This document shows positions 1-8,716 of a DNA stretch of 59,238 nt, piece by piece. The stretch lies in NCBI GenBank assembly GCA_964482515.1, contig CAYZXT010000014.1, positions 1-59,238 of the forward strand. Direction: 5' to 3'. The notes beneath the pieces were generated by a model. It had not been told where the DNA came from. It was given only the letters and a program-made list of their open reading frames with translations, and made no database searches. This DNA is from CAYZXT01 sp964482515. GTDB lineage: Bacteria > Elusimicrobiota > Elusimicrobia > FEN-1173. Position 1 is the stretch's first letter. Each line of letters starts with the position of its first letter. The position numbers were made by a program, and so were the translations under genes.

Positions 1-30
1 GCCCTTTTGGTTTCTTTCGGTATCGGCTAA
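1..30 (+). CDS. 3' end of an upstream gene, possibly the Mla permease (partial)
   Basis: Reading from base 1 gives nine mostly hydrophobic residues (ALLVSFGIG) and a TAA stop at 28-30, 15 bases before the next gene. Mla-type operons usually place the MlaE permease directly before the ATPase, and MlaE proteins end in a membrane helix, so this could be its tail. A second frame stays open to a TGA at 47-49, so the frame is not certain. The identity is inference from context only. Confidence 0.3.
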   Translation, partial: ALLVSFGIG

Positions 31-45
31 AATGGGTTCGGCCTC

Positions 46-810
46 GTGATCAAATTGGAAGGCGTTTTCAAGTCTTTCGGCGCCAACCGCGTGCTGCGCG
101 GCGTGGACCTGGAAGTGAAGGAGGGGGAAACGCTCACCATCATCGGCGGTTCCGGCACGGGCAAAAGCGTCATCCTGAAGCACATCGTCGGCCTGATGAA
201 GCCCGACAAAGGGCGGCTTTGGGTGGACAACGAAGAGATCACCCCGATGAAAGAGCGCGAACTGCAAAAGGTCCAGCAGAAATTCGGGTTCCTTTTCCAG
301 GGCGCGGCCCTCTTCGATTCCCTGACGGTGGCGGAAAACGTTTTGTTCGGCGTGAAGAACCTTTGGCCCGAGCGATTGAAGGAGGCGGACGCGCTGGTGG
401 AGAAAACCCTGGCCCTTGTGGGCCTGAAACCCGAGGTCGCCCAGCTCAAGCCGGCGGAGTTGTCGGGAGGAATGAAGAAACGCGTGGGTTTGGCCCGCGC
501 CATCGCCTACGAGCCCGAATATATTTTGTACGATGAACCGACCACGGGACTTGACCCCATCATGTCGGACGTCATCAACGATTTGATCGTGGACCTGAAG
601 GAAAAGTTGAAGGTGACTTCCGTCGTCGTCACCCACGACATGAAGTCCGCGTATAAGATCTCGGACCGGATCGCCATGCTTTACGAGGGCAGGATCATCA
701 TGGCGGGAACGCCCGAGGAAATCCAGTCCACGGACAACGCTTTCGTGAAGCAGTTCATCAGCGGCTCGTCCCAGGGGCCCATCCACATGACGGTGCGGGC
801 GTTTGAATAA
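46..810 (+). CDS. mlaF: MlaF-like ABC transporter ATPase (phospholipid/MCE transport)
   Basis: This is the cytoplasmic ATPase of an Mla/MCE lipid transporter, which powers phospholipid movement between inner and outer membranes with an MlaE permease and MlaD. Residues 34-41 (GGSGTGKS) are the Walker A loop, LSGGMKKR near residue 139 is the ABC signature, and YDEPTTGLDP is Walker B plus D-loop; the switch His lies in VVTHDMKS. The LSGGMKKR form is typical of the MlaF/Mkl branch. At 254 residues it is full length. It starts with GTG; no strong Shine-Dalgarno is seen, consistent with translational coupling to the gene before it. The MCE protein follows 23 bases later. Confidence 0.93.
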   Translation: MIKLEGVFKSFGANRVLRGVDLEVKEGETLTIIGGSGTGKSVILKHIVGLMKPDKGRLWVDNEEITPMKERELQKVQQKFGFLFQGAALFDSLTVAENVLFGVKNLWPERLKEADALVEKTLALVGLKPEVAQLKPAELSGGMKKRVGLARAIAYEPEYILYDEPTTGLDPIMSDVINDLIVDLKEKLKVTSVVVTHDMKSAYKISDRIAMLYEGRIIMAGTPEEIQSTDNAFVKQFISGSSQGPIHMTVRAFE

Positions 811-833
811 CAACAGAGGGAAAGGATAGCTTC

Positions 834-2210
834 TTGACCCACGAAACCAAAGTCGGTTTGTTCACTCTGGCGGGAGCGGCCTTGTTCGCCGCCGGCATCC
901 TCATTTTGGGGGACATACACCTGACGCGCCAGTACCCCCTTACCGTTTATTTCAACAGCGCTGAAGGCCTTCCCGATAAGGGGCCGGTCAAGGTGGCGGG
1001 CGTGCAGGTGGGTATCGTCGAAGATATCGTGTTGGATGGGCGCCGGGCCAAGGTCACGGTCATGTTGAACAAGGGCGTGAAGGTCCATCAGGACGCCAAG
1101 GCGGCGGTTGCCTCCACGGGGTTGATCGGGTCTAAATACATGGAACTGTCGCTGGGTTCGGAGTCCGCCCCGTTGCTGGAACCCGGGGCCGAAATCCAGG
1201 GCGAACCCTCGGTTTCCATCGATGAGATGATGAAAAAGCTGGGGGAGTTTTTCCGCGACGACGGAGAGAACGGGAACCCGGCCGAAAACCTGCGGGCCAC
1301 GATGGCGAACCTTCGCCACATCACCGACTCCCTGAACGTGGCCCTGGGCCAGCAGCAGCAGGAACTGACCGAGATCGTCCAGAACATCCATTCGATGATG
1401 GCGCACGGCAAGAACCTGGCCAAGAACGTGGACGAGATCGTGGAGGGCCACCGCGAGGACGTGGAAGTCACCCTGGCGAAGGTCCGTTCCGTTTCCGAGC
1501 GGCTGGATGAAATCACGGCCAAGATCTCCCGCGGCGAAGGCACGCTGGGGAAACTGCTGAACGACGACGGCATGGGCAAGGACATGGAAGAGACCGTGCA
1601 GAGCATCAAGAACGCGGCGAAGGACGCTTCGGCCCTGCTCGGGAAAGTCACGCAGATCCAAACCTACTGGGACTATCGCCAGCGCTACGATTTTGAAGAC
1701 GACCAGGCCCGCGCGGATGTGGGCTTGAAAATTGTCACAAGACCTGGCAAGTTTTACTTTGTGCAGGGCAACAACCTGGGCAAGCGCGAGGACCGGAAGG
1801 ACGATCCCGATGCCGACCTTGAAAGAAAGAACACCTTCACCGCCGTCATGGGCCGTGATTTCGGCGCGGTGACGCTGTACGGCGGCGTGATCCGGTCCGC
1901 CGGCGGCGCTGGATTGAAGCTTCGCCCCCTGGGTCTGGTGGGAATCAGTTCGGGCACGGCCAAGCGGTTCGAGCTGGAGGCCGAAGGGTATGACTTTTCG
2001 CGGGACGAGACCATCCGGGGACATCATTTCAAGGGCGGGGTTTATAACGTGGGCGCCCGGGTCCTGGTGTGGGACCCCTTCCTTTGGCTGGGCGCGGGCG
2101 TCGAGGACATCGGAGAGCGCCAGAACGTCAACGCGAACGTGAATTTCACGTTCAAGGACGAGGACATTTCTTACCTGTTGGGATTCGTGGGACTTGCGGG
2201 ACGGCGATGA
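834..2210 (+). CDS. mlaD: MlaD/MCE-domain protein with long C-terminal beta-rich domain
   Basis: This is the periplasmic substrate-binding component of an Mla-type lipid transporter. Residues 8-26 form a single N-terminal membrane anchor, and about 35-115 are the MCE domain (GPVKVAGVQVGIVEDI, then STGLIGSKYMEL). Residues 128-270 are helical with coiled-coil character. From about 280 to the end (458) the sequence alternates polar and hydrophobic residues with many Gly and aromatic positions, like an outer-membrane beta sheet or barrel. MlaD of E. coli is only about 180 residues, so this is the long form. The start is TTG behind a GAGGGAAAGGA ribosome site. The C-terminal domain could contact the outer membrane directly, which is my inference. 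Confidence 0.88.
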   Translation: MTHETKVGLFTLAGAALFAAGILILGDIHLTRQYPLTVYFNSAEGLPDKGPVKVAGVQVGIVEDIVLDGRRAKVTVMLNKGVKVHQDAKAAVASTGLIGSKYMELSLGSESAPLLEPGAEIQGEPSVSIDEMMKKLGEFFRDDGENGNPAENLRATMANLRHITDSLNVALGQQQQELTEIVQNIHSMMAHGKNLAKNVDEIVEGHREDVEVTLAKVRSVSERLDEITAKISRGEGTLGKLLNDDGMGKDMEETVQSIKNAAKDASALLGKVTQIQTYWDYRQRYDFEDDQARADVGLKIVTRPGKFYFVQGNNLGKREDRKDDPDADLERKNTFTAVMGRDFGAVTLYGGVIRSAGGAGLKLRPLGLVGISSGTAKRFELEAEGYDFSRDETIRGHHFKGGVYNVGARVLVWDPFLWLGAGVEDIGERQNVNANVNFTFKDEDISYLLGFVGLAGRR

Positions 2211-2238
2211 CCGCCCCTGAGATCGAGAGGGAAACGCC

Positions 2239-2802
2239 ATGTTGAGGGAAGCCCGGATATATTCGCTGGCCCAGGTCGGCGGCCAATGCGTGCTTGTTTT
2301 GGAAGAGACGGAAGGCCCGCGCCTCCTGCCCATTTGGATCGGCCTCTATGAAGGAGGCTCCATCGGCATGGCGCTGGCCGGGCAGAAATTCCCCCGTCCG
2401 CTGACCCACGATTTGATGTTGAAAATTCTGGAGGAGATGGGCGCCGAGGTGACGAAGGTCGCCATCACCGAACTCAAAGAGAGCACTTTCTTCGCGGAAA
2501 TTCACGTCCAACAGGGCGACAAGACCATGATCATGGACGCCCGCCCGTCGGATTCCCTGGCGGTGGCAGTCCGCGTGCGCTGCCCGGTCTACGTGGCGGA
2601 GGATGTTTTCGAGGCCTGCCCGGAACTGCTCAAGCCGATTTCCGAGGACGAAGTGCAGGATTTCAAAAAGAAGCTGGAGAACATGACTCCCGAGGATTTT
2701 TTCCGCGACCTGAAATCCAAGAAGGCCGAAGGCGACACCGAGTCGGGATCCGGGACCGAGACCGACGAAGAAAAGGAAGATCCCGAAGAGGGCAAGGAAT
2801 AA
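2239..2802 (+). CDS. Bifunctional nuclease (BFN/DUF151) family protein
   Basis: The first 135 residues match the BFN (DUF151) family: the conserved LPIWIGLYEGGSI, THDLM and DARPSDSLAVAVR blocks are all visible. Family members have been reported to cleave both RNA and DNA in plants, but the bacterial role is unsettled. The last 35 residues are an acidic Glu/Asp-rich tail, probably disordered. It sits 28 bases after mlaD and 50 bases before radA and is probably cotranscribed with both. The start ATG follows a GAGAGGGAAA ribosome site. Confidence 0.85.
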   Translation: MLREARIYSLAQVGGQCVLVLEETEGPRLLPIWIGLYEGGSIGMALAGQKFPRPLTHDLMLKILEEMGAEVTKVAITELKESTFFAEIHVQQGDKTMIMDARPSDSLAVAVRVRCPVYVAEDVFEACPELLKPISEDEVQDFKKKLENMTPEDFFRDLKSKKAEGDTESGSGTETDEEKEDPEEGKE

Positions 2803-2852
2803 CCCACCGCTTTTCCGGACGTCCGCTTTAATTGAGACAGGATCGCTTCACC

Positions 2853-4241
2853 ATGGCCATTAAACCCAAACCCAAGGACAAAACCGTTTTCCGCTGCCAA
2901 AACTGCGGCACGGCCAGCCTGCAATGGCGCGGCCAGTGCTCCGGCTGCGATCAATGGAACACCCTCGTTGAGGAGCGCGAGACGCCTGAGCCGGAGCGGA
3001 CGTCCCGTCGCCTCACCGAGTTTTCATCCCCCGTCACGAAACTTTCCCAGGTCTCGGCGGAAAACGCCCAGCGCCGGTTGACGGGCATCGCCGAGTTCGA
3101 CCGGATTCTGGGCGGCGGCCTTTGGCCCGGTTCCCTCGTTCTGCTCGGCGGTGCGCCGGGGATCGGCAAGTCCACGCTCATGCTTCAGGTCGCCGCGCGA
3201 CTGGCCGCGCCGGACAACCCGGTGCTGTACGTTTCCGGCGAGGAATCCCTGGGCCAGGTGAAGGGCCGGGCCGCCCGCCTGAAGGTCAGCAACGAGTCTC
3301 TCCTCCTCCTTTCCGAAACCAATCTCGAAAATATTTTGGAAGCCGTGCGGGCGCAGAAACCCAAAGTGCTCGTGGTGGATTCCGTCCAGACGATCTATCG
3401 CTCGGACCTGACCGGTGCGCCGGGGTCCGTTGGGCAGATACGGGAGTGCGCGGCGGAGCTTTTGCACCTCGCCAAGGGCCAGGGGCTGACGGTCTTCGTC
3501 CTGGGCCACGTCACCAAGGAAGGCGACCTGGCCGGGCCGCGCGTGCTCGAACACATGGTGGACACGGTTTTATATTTCGAAACGGAGCGGCAGCAAATCC
3601 ACCGCATATTGCGTGCCTTCAAAAACCGCTTCGGCCCCACCAACGAGATCGGCGTCTTTGAAATGACCGAGGGCGGATTGGCGGAAGTCTCCAATCCCTC
3701 GGCGCTGTTCTTGGGCGAGCATCCGGGGGGAATGCCGTCCGGCATGGCCGTCCTGGCCGCCATGGAGGGGACCCGACCGCTTTTAGTGGAGGTCCAGTCC
3801 CTGGTTTCGCGGACGCTTTTCGGCATGCCGCGCCGCCAGATGAGCGGCGTGGATTATAACCGGACTTTGTTGTTGGTCGCGGTGTTGGACAAGCGCTGCG
3901 GGCTGGCTCTTGAGTCCCAGGACATCTACGTCAACGTGACCGGCGGACTGCAGGTGAAGGAACCCGCGGCGGACCTGGGCGTGGCCATGGCCATGGCCAG
4001 CGCGTTCCTCGACAAAGCCCTGTCGCCGCGCACCGTTTGGGTGGGCGAAGTGGGGCTGGGCGGAGAGCTTCGTTCGGTGGGGCAAATGACCGAACGCCTT
4101 CAGGAAGCCCGAAAACTGGGATTTGAGGAGGCCGTTGTCCCTCAGACCGCGAAAAAGGGCCTGCGTCCGCCGGAAGGCTTAAAAGTATCGACGGCCGCTA
4201 CCCTGGCCGAGGCCCTCGTCCTGGCGAAGCTGACCCGCTAA
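2853..4241 (+). CDS. radA: DNA repair protein RadA (Sms)
   Basis: RadA is a RecA-like ATPase that helps branch migration in recombinational repair. The order is typical: an N-terminal zinc finger with Cys15, Cys18, Cys29 and Cys32, a Walker A loop at about 99-108 (GGAPGIGKST), the RadA-specific KNRFG motif (FKNRFGPTNEIGVFE), and a C-terminal Lon-protease-like domain (GGLQVKEPAADLGVA). At 462 residues it is full length. I chose ATG 2853 because the conserved N-terminus begins there; a TTG at 2832 would add seven unsupported residues. It starts the gene order radA-yacL-ispD-ispF-cysS-rlmB known from Bacillus. Confidence 0.95.
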   Translation: MAIKPKPKDKTVFRCQNCGTASLQWRGQCSGCDQWNTLVEERETPEPERTSRRLTEFSSPVTKLSQVSAENAQRRLTGIAEFDRILGGGLWPGSLVLLGGAPGIGKSTLMLQVAARLAAPDNPVLYVSGEESLGQVKGRAARLKVSNESLLLLSETNLENILEAVRAQKPKVLVVDSVQTIYRSDLTGAPGSVGQIRECAAELLHLAKGQGLTVFVLGHVTKEGDLAGPRVLEHMVDTVLYFETERQQIHRILRAFKNRFGPTNEIGVFEMTEGGLAEVSNPSALFLGEHPGGMPSGMAVLAAMEGTRPLLVEVQSLVSRTLFGMPRRQMSGVDYNRTLLLVAVLDKRCGLALESQDIYVNVTGGLQVKEPAADLGVAMAMASAFLDKALSPRTVWVGEVGLGGELRSVGQMTERLQEARKLGFEEAVVPQTAKKGLRPPEGLKVSTAATLAEALVLAKLTR

Positions 4242-4338
4242 AACAACTGTAGTATCAACCCCCGGCATAAATTATAATGAAACGTTCATATATCCATATT
4301 CATACATATATACATCCATTCATAGAAGGGTGGCTCCC
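4242..4338 (+). promoter_or_regulatory. AT-rich intergenic spacer with a possible -10 box
   Basis: This spacer is far more AT-rich than its surroundings. It contains a TATAAT at 4273-4278 without a convincing -35, followed at about 4287-4325 by an imperfect repeat of short CATA/TCCAT units. It may carry a promoter for the PIN/TRAM gene. AGAAGGG at 4324-4330 is the ribosome site for the downstream GTG at 4339. Confidence 0.4.
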
Positions 4339-5373
4339 GTGCTGATCAATATCATTCGAACCATCGTCATCATATTAGGACCCGTCATCGGTTATATGCA
4401 GATATCCCACGACGCCAAGGGCATCCTCATCGGCGTCGCCGCGGCGTTGCTGATCATTTCCGTGGAAATCCTGGTGGACCGCGTTTCCCTGGATTCTTTG
4501 ATCGCCGGCGTGATCGGCGCGGTCATCGGCCTCGTATCGGCCCAGCTGCTGAATTGGGTCATCTATCAACTCGACAATCCCAAAATCTACGACCTCTCGC
4601 AAAAGTATTCCCTGCTCAGCCATGTCATCTTCGCCTACCTGGGCCTCGTCATCGCGGTGCGCAAGAAGTCCGAACTGGACCTCCTGGACCGGGACATCAT
4701 CGTCAAAGGATCCAAGAAGAAGCTGATGAACACCCACGTGGTGGACACCTCGGTCCTGATCGACGGCCGCATCGCCGACATCTGCGAAGCGAAGTTCGTT
4801 TCCGGGACGCTCGTGATACCGCGGTTCGTGCTGAAGGAGCTGCAGAACATCGCGGACTCGGCAGATACCCACCGCCGAACCAAAGGCCGCCGCGGGATGG
4901 AGATCCTGTCGCGCCTGCAGGAGAACCCCGACGTGCCCGTGAAGATCTTCGACAAGGATTTCGACGACATCAAGGAAGTGGATTCCAAGCTCGTCGCCCT
5001 GTCCCGGGAACTCGGCGCCAAGATCTTCACCACGGACTTCAACCTGAACAAGATCGCCAGCCTTCAGGGCGTGACGGTGCTGAACATCAACGACCTGGCC
5101 AACGCGCTGAAGCCCGTGGTCCTGCCGGGCGAGACCATGAGCATCTTCGTGGTCAAGGAAGGCAAGGAAAAGGACCAGGGGATCGGCTACCTCGACGACG
5201 GCACGATGGTCGTGGTGGAGGAAGGCCGGAGGGCCCTCGGCCGGCGCGTGGACGCGACCGTCACCTCCATCCTGCAGACCTCGGCGGGCCGCATGGTTTT
5301 CACGAAGTCCAAGGAAAAGCACCAGGAACACCACGAAGAAGTGGTGGACGCGCCGACGCCCGCGGAAGAATAG
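4339..5373 (+). CDS. PIN/TRAM-domain membrane protein (YacL family)
   Basis: Four hydrophobic helices in the first 115 residues anchor the protein. A PIN ribonuclease-fold domain follows, with its acidic residues in THVVDTSVLIDGR and IFTTDFNLNK, and then a C-terminal TRAM RNA-binding domain (LPGETMSIFVVKEGKE). This is the architecture of Bacillus YacL, whose exact substrate is unknown. The position between radA and ispD also matches YacL, although the diadenylate cyclase gene disA that separates them in Bacillus is missing. I prefer GTG 4339, eight bases after AGAAGGG; the GTG at 4330 would overlap that ribosome site. Confidence 0.88.
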   Translation: MLINIIRTIVIILGPVIGYMQISHDAKGILIGVAAALLIISVEILVDRVSLDSLIAGVIGAVIGLVSAQLLNWVIYQLDNPKIYDLSQKYSLLSHVIFAYLGLVIAVRKKSELDLLDRDIIVKGSKKKLMNTHVVDTSVLIDGRIADICEAKFVSGTLVIPRFVLKELQNIADSADTHRRTKGRRGMEILSRLQENPDVPVKIFDKDFDDIKEVDSKLVALSRELGAKIFTTDFNLNKIASLQGVTVLNINDLANALKPVVLPGETMSIFVVKEGKEKDQGIGYLDDGTMVVVEEGRRALGRRVDATVTSILQTSAGRMVFTKSKEKHQEHHEEVVDAPTPAEE

Positions 5374-5391
5374 GGCGGTCCGCGGCGCTTC

Positions 5392-6075
5392 ATGAACGTC
5401 AGCGTCATTCTGGTGGCCGCGGGACACGGGCGGCGTTTCGGCCCCCGCCACCAGCGCCCGAAACAGTTTAAGACCCTCCTGGGCAAACCGCTCCTTTGCT
5501 GGCCTTTGCGGCTGTTTGAGAAAACCCCGTCCGTGAACAGCGTGGTCCTCGTCGTGTCCGCGGATTATATGGATTTCGCCAAGACCCTGGTGCGGCGCGA
5601 AAGGTTCAAAAAGGTCGTCGCCGTGACCCAAGGGGGGAAGGAACGCGCGGATTCCGTCCGCCGCGGCTTCGCCCGCGTCCCCGCCGGAACGGACGTTGTC
5701 TTGGTCCACGATTCGGCGCGGGCCCTGGTGTCGAAGGAAATCGTGGAGCGGGTGATTTCCGCCGTCGATCGCCGGGGCGCGGCCCTGGCGGCCATTCCCG
5801 TCCCGGACACTGTCAAAAAAGCCTCCCGCGACGGTCTCATTCGGAAGACCATTCCCCGCGACGGCCTTTGGTTGGCACAGACGCCCCAGGGGTTTCGTTT
5901 CGAGCTGGCGAAAAAGATTTTTACCGCCGATGCCAAGGTCTTCACGGACGACGTCCAGTGGGCCGAACGCGCCGGCCATCCCGTGGAGATCGTGATGGGC
6001 TCGCCGATGAATTTCAAAGTGACCGTGCCGGAAGATTTCAAGCTTTGCGAAGCCGTGCTGAAGGGGAAAGCATGA
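5392..6075 (+). CDS. ispD: 2-C-methyl-D-erythritol 4-phosphate cytidylyltransferase
   Basis: IspD makes CDP-methylerythritol from MEP and CTP in the non-mevalonate isoprenoid pathway. The nucleotide-binding start (VILVAAGHGRRFG, then RPKQF), the VHDSARALV motif and the C-terminal MNFKVTVPEDF motif are all present in 227 residues, the usual length. The start ATG lies 18 bases after the PIN/TRAM stop, and the end overlaps ispF by four bases (ATGA), so the two consecutive-pathway enzymes are translationally coupled. Confidence 0.95.
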   Translation: MNVSVILVAAGHGRRFGPRHQRPKQFKTLLGKPLLCWPLRLFEKTPSVNSVVLVVSADYMDFAKTLVRRERFKKVVAVTQGGKERADSVRRGFARVPAGTDVVLVHDSARALVSKEIVERVISAVDRRGAALAAIPVPDTVKKASRDGLIRKTIPRDGLWLAQTPQGFRFELAKKIFTADAKVFTDDVQWAERAGHPVEIVMGSPMNFKVTVPEDFKLCEAVLKGKA

Positions 6076-6554
6076 TCCAGGTCGGCATGGGCTACGACAG
6101 CCACCGTTTCACGAAAAACCGTCCCTTGATCCTGGGCGGCGTGAAGGTCCCCTTCGACAAAGGCCTGGCCGGACACTCCGATGCGGACGTCGTGATCCAC
6201 GCCCTCATCGACGCCTTGCTGGGCGCCGCGGGGCTCGGCGACATCGGCGGATATTTTCCGGATTCCGATCCGCGCTACAAAGGCGTTTCCAGTATGAAGC
6301 TGTTGAACGAAACGGTCCGCTTGATGAAGCCCCGGTTCCGGATCGCGCACGCGGACATCACTCTTTTGGCCGAGGTCCCGAAGATCGGTCCGTATAAGCA
6401 ACGCATGCGCGCCCGGCTGGCCCACGCCATGGGGATCGCCGTGGCCAACGTGAACGTGAAGGCCAAGACCAACGAAGGCATGGGCTTCGTCGGCCGCCGC
6501 GAGGGAATGGCTGCTATCGCTGTGGCCACCGTCGACAAAAAGAAGGTAAGATAG
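6072..6554 (+). CDS. ispF: 2-C-methyl-D-erythritol 2,4-cyclodiphosphate synthase
   Basis: IspF closes the cyclodiphosphate ring in the MEP isoprenoid pathway. The metal-binding motif GYDSHRF, the LAGHSDADVVIHAL block and the C-terminal KAKTNEGMGFVGRREG signature are intact. The true start is the ATG in the ATGA overlap with ispD, giving 160 residues, the family length. It is separated from ispD as in Bacillus rather than fused as in some proteobacteria. Confidence 0.96.
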   Translation: MIQVGMGYDSHRFTKNRPLILGGVKVPFDKGLAGHSDADVVIHALIDALLGAAGLGDIGGYFPDSDPRYKGVSSMKLLNETVRLMKPRFRIAHADITLLAEVPKIGPYKQRMRARLAHAMGIAVANVNVKAKTNEGMGFVGRREGMAAIAVATVDKKKVR

Positions 6555-6558
6555 CGCT

Positions 6559-7977
6559 ATGACCGTTTTGCAGATTCAAAACACGCTCACCGGGCGCAAG
6601 GAGCCTTTTCAGCCGCTGATCGAGGGCCAGGTGAAGATGTACGTCTGCGGCGTCACGCCTTACGACGAATGCCACCTGGGCCACGCCCGCTGCTACGTGA
6701 CCTTCGATTTCATCCGCCGCGCTCTGAAACACCTCGGCTTCACCGTCACCTACGTCCAGAATTTCACGGACATCGACGACAAGATCATCAAGCGCGCCCA
6801 GGAGCGCGGGGAAGACCCTTCGACGCTGGCCGAGCGCTTCATCCACGATTACTTCGACAAGATGGACAAGCTCAACATCCAGCGCGCCGACGCCTACCCC
6901 AAGGTCACGGAGAACATTCCCCAGATCGTCGGGTTCATCGAGCGCCTCGTGGAAAAGGGCCTCGCCTATCCCATGGAAGGCGACGTTTATTATTCCGTGC
7001 GGAAATTTCCGAACTACGGCAAGCTCTCCAAACGGTCGTTGGATGAATTGAAGTCGGGCGCGCGGGTGGAAGTGGACGAGCGCAAGCAGGACCCCTTGGA
7101 TTTCGCTCTGTGGAAAGCGGCCAAACCGGGAGAACCGTCCTGGCCTTCGCCCTGGGGCGCGGGCCGTCCGGGCTGGCATATCGAATGCTCGGTGATGAGC
7201 ATCAAAACCCTCAAGTCGGAAACCTTCGACATCCACGGCGGTGGCCAGGACCTGATCTTCCCGCACCATGAGAACGAGATCGCCCAGGCCGAGGGCGCCA
7301 CGGGCCATCCCTTCGCGCGTACCTGGATCCACAACGGTTTCGTCACGGTGAACAAGGAGAAGATGTCGAAGTCCCTCGGCAACTTCTTCACGCTGAAGGA
7401 CATTTTCGCGAAGTACGAACCCCGGGTCGTCCGGTTCCTCCTGCTGAGCCAGCATTACCATTCGCCGTTGGAATTCGCCGACGATCTTTTGAACGGCGCC
7501 GCCGCCACGCTGAAGAACGTGGACGGGAACATCCACCGCCTCCTCGCCGCCCTCAAGACGCAGTACGGCACGGACAAGCAGGACGACAAGGTGCTTGAGG
7601 GCCTCATCGCCAAATTTCAAACCAATTTGTCCGCGGCCCTGGCCGACGATTTCAACGCGCCCCAGGCGCTGGGCGAGGTGTTCGAGCTTTTGAATGCGCT
7701 GACCACGCGCACCGCCACCCATAAATCCATTTCCACCGCCGCCATGCAAAAAGGGCTGGACCTGGTCCGCAACACGTTTCACGACATCTTCGGCATCCAC
7801 GTGGGCCGCGCCACGGACGAAGTGGATGAGGTGGTGGAGCAACTGATCAACCAGCGCGAGAAGGCCCGCAAGGCCCGCGACTGGGCGGAAGCGGACCGAA
7901 TCCGCAAAGAACTTTCGGAACGGAACGTCATGCTGGAAGACACATCGCAGGGGCCACGATGGTGGAAGAAGACCTAA
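6559..7977 (+). CDS. cysS: Cysteinyl-tRNA synthetase
   Basis: This class I synthetase charges tRNA-Cys. It has Cys30 in MYVCGVTPYD, the HLGHAR version of the HIGH motif at 39-44, the zinc ligands in WHIECSVMS and FPHHENEIAQ, and the KMSKSLGN loop. At 472 residues it is full length, including the C-terminal anticodon domain. The gene follows ispF by four bases and overlaps rlmB by 19 bases. GltX and CysE, which precede cysS in Bacillus, are absent here. Confidence 0.96.
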   Translation: MTVLQIQNTLTGRKEPFQPLIEGQVKMYVCGVTPYDECHLGHARCYVTFDFIRRALKHLGFTVTYVQNFTDIDDKIIKRAQERGEDPSTLAERFIHDYFDKMDKLNIQRADAYPKVTENIPQIVGFIERLVEKGLAYPMEGDVYYSVRKFPNYGKLSKRSLDELKSGARVEVDERKQDPLDFALWKAAKPGEPSWPSPWGAGRPGWHIECSVMSIKTLKSETFDIHGGGQDLIFPHHENEIAQAEGATGHPFARTWIHNGFVTVNKEKMSKSLGNFFTLKDIFAKYEPRVVRFLLLSQHYHSPLEFADDLLNGAAATLKNVDGNIHRLLAALKTQYGTDKQDDKVLEGLIAKFQTNLSAALADDFNAPQALGEVFELLNALTTRTATHKSISTAAMQKGLDLVRNTFHDIFGIHVGRATDEVDEVVEQLINQREKARKARDWAEADRIRKELSERNVMLEDTSQGPRWWKKT

Positions 7978-8714
7978 AAAAAGACGATTTCGTGTTCGGC
8001 CGTCACCCGGTCCTGGAGATCCTCCAGTCCGAGGAGGGGCGCCGCGTCAACAAGCTTTGGCTCCTGAAAGGCGGGGGCGGAAAGCCGATGGAGGACATCC
8101 TCCGGTTGGCGAAGGAAAAGCGCATCGTGTTCCAGTGGGTGGAACGGGACCGCCTGAACGAGATGGTCCGCACCGCCAACCACCAGGGCGTCGTCGCCCG
8201 CGTGTCGGCTTTTCAGTACGGTTCTCTGGACGAATTGCTTTCCAAGGGGACGCCGTCGCCGCTCATCCTCCTCGACGGGATCGAAGACCCGCACAACCTG
8301 GGCGCCATCCTGCGCAACGCCGTGTTCTTCGGCGCCGCGGCCGTGGTGATCCCGCGCTGGCGGTCCGCCGGAATCTCCGCGACGGTTCTGAAGGCGTCGG
8401 CCGGCGCCATGGAAAAAATCCCTCTCGTCCAGGTGACGAACATCGGGCAGACCATCCTGGAACTGAAGGAAAAGAACTATTGGGTCTACGGCGCGGACGG
8501 CCGGGGGGAATCGTTGGAGCGCGTGACCATGAACGACCCTTTCGCCCTGGTGATCGGCGCCGAGGGCGCCGGGCTTCACCGCCTGGTCAAGGAGCGTTGC
8601 GACGCCTTGCTTTGCGTGCCGGGCACGGGGCACATGGAATCGCTGAACGCCTCCTGCGCCTCCAGCGTGCTTCTCTACGAAATCTTCCGTCGCAGCAGGG
8701 CCAAGGGGGCGTAA
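7959..8714 (+). CDS. rlmB: 23S rRNA 2'-O-methyltransferase, TrmH/SpoU family (RlmB-like)
   Basis: A SPOUT-class SAM-dependent ribose methyltransferase. The N-terminal L30e-like substrate-binding domain begins at VFGRHPVLEIL. The three SpoU motifs follow: LDGIEDPHNLGAILRNA, LVIGAEGAGLHRLVKE and the knot-forming ESLNASCASSVLLYE. The length, 251 residues, fits RlmB, which methylates G2251 of 23S rRNA; the substrate is assigned by family resemblance and by its position behind cysS. Related enzymes modify other rRNA or tRNA riboses, so substrate identity is less certain than the chemistry. Confidence 0.9.
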   Translation: MVEEDLKKDDFVFGRHPVLEILQSEEGRRVNKLWLLKGGGGKPMEDILRLAKEKRIVFQWVERDRLNEMVRTANHQGVVARVSAFQYGSLDELLSKGTPSPLILLDGIEDPHNLGAILRNAVFFGAAAVVIPRWRSAGISATVLKASAGAMEKIPLVQVTNIGQTILELKEKNYWVYGADGRGESLERVTMNDPFALVIGAEGAGLHRLVKERCDALLCVPGTGHMESLNASCASSVLLYEIFRRSRAKGA

Positions 8715-8716
8715 CC

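Noticed and set aside
681..2333. Long antisense open frame opposite mlaD
   Set aside because: GC-rich DNA leaves antisense frames open; composition is His/Arg/Leu-heavy with no motifs, and the sense gene is clearly MlaD.
4375..5979. 534-codon antisense frame opposite the PIN/TRAM and ispD genes
   Set aside because: It crosses two well-supported genes, has no ribosome site and repeats shadow-frame composition (Asp/His/Gly-rich).
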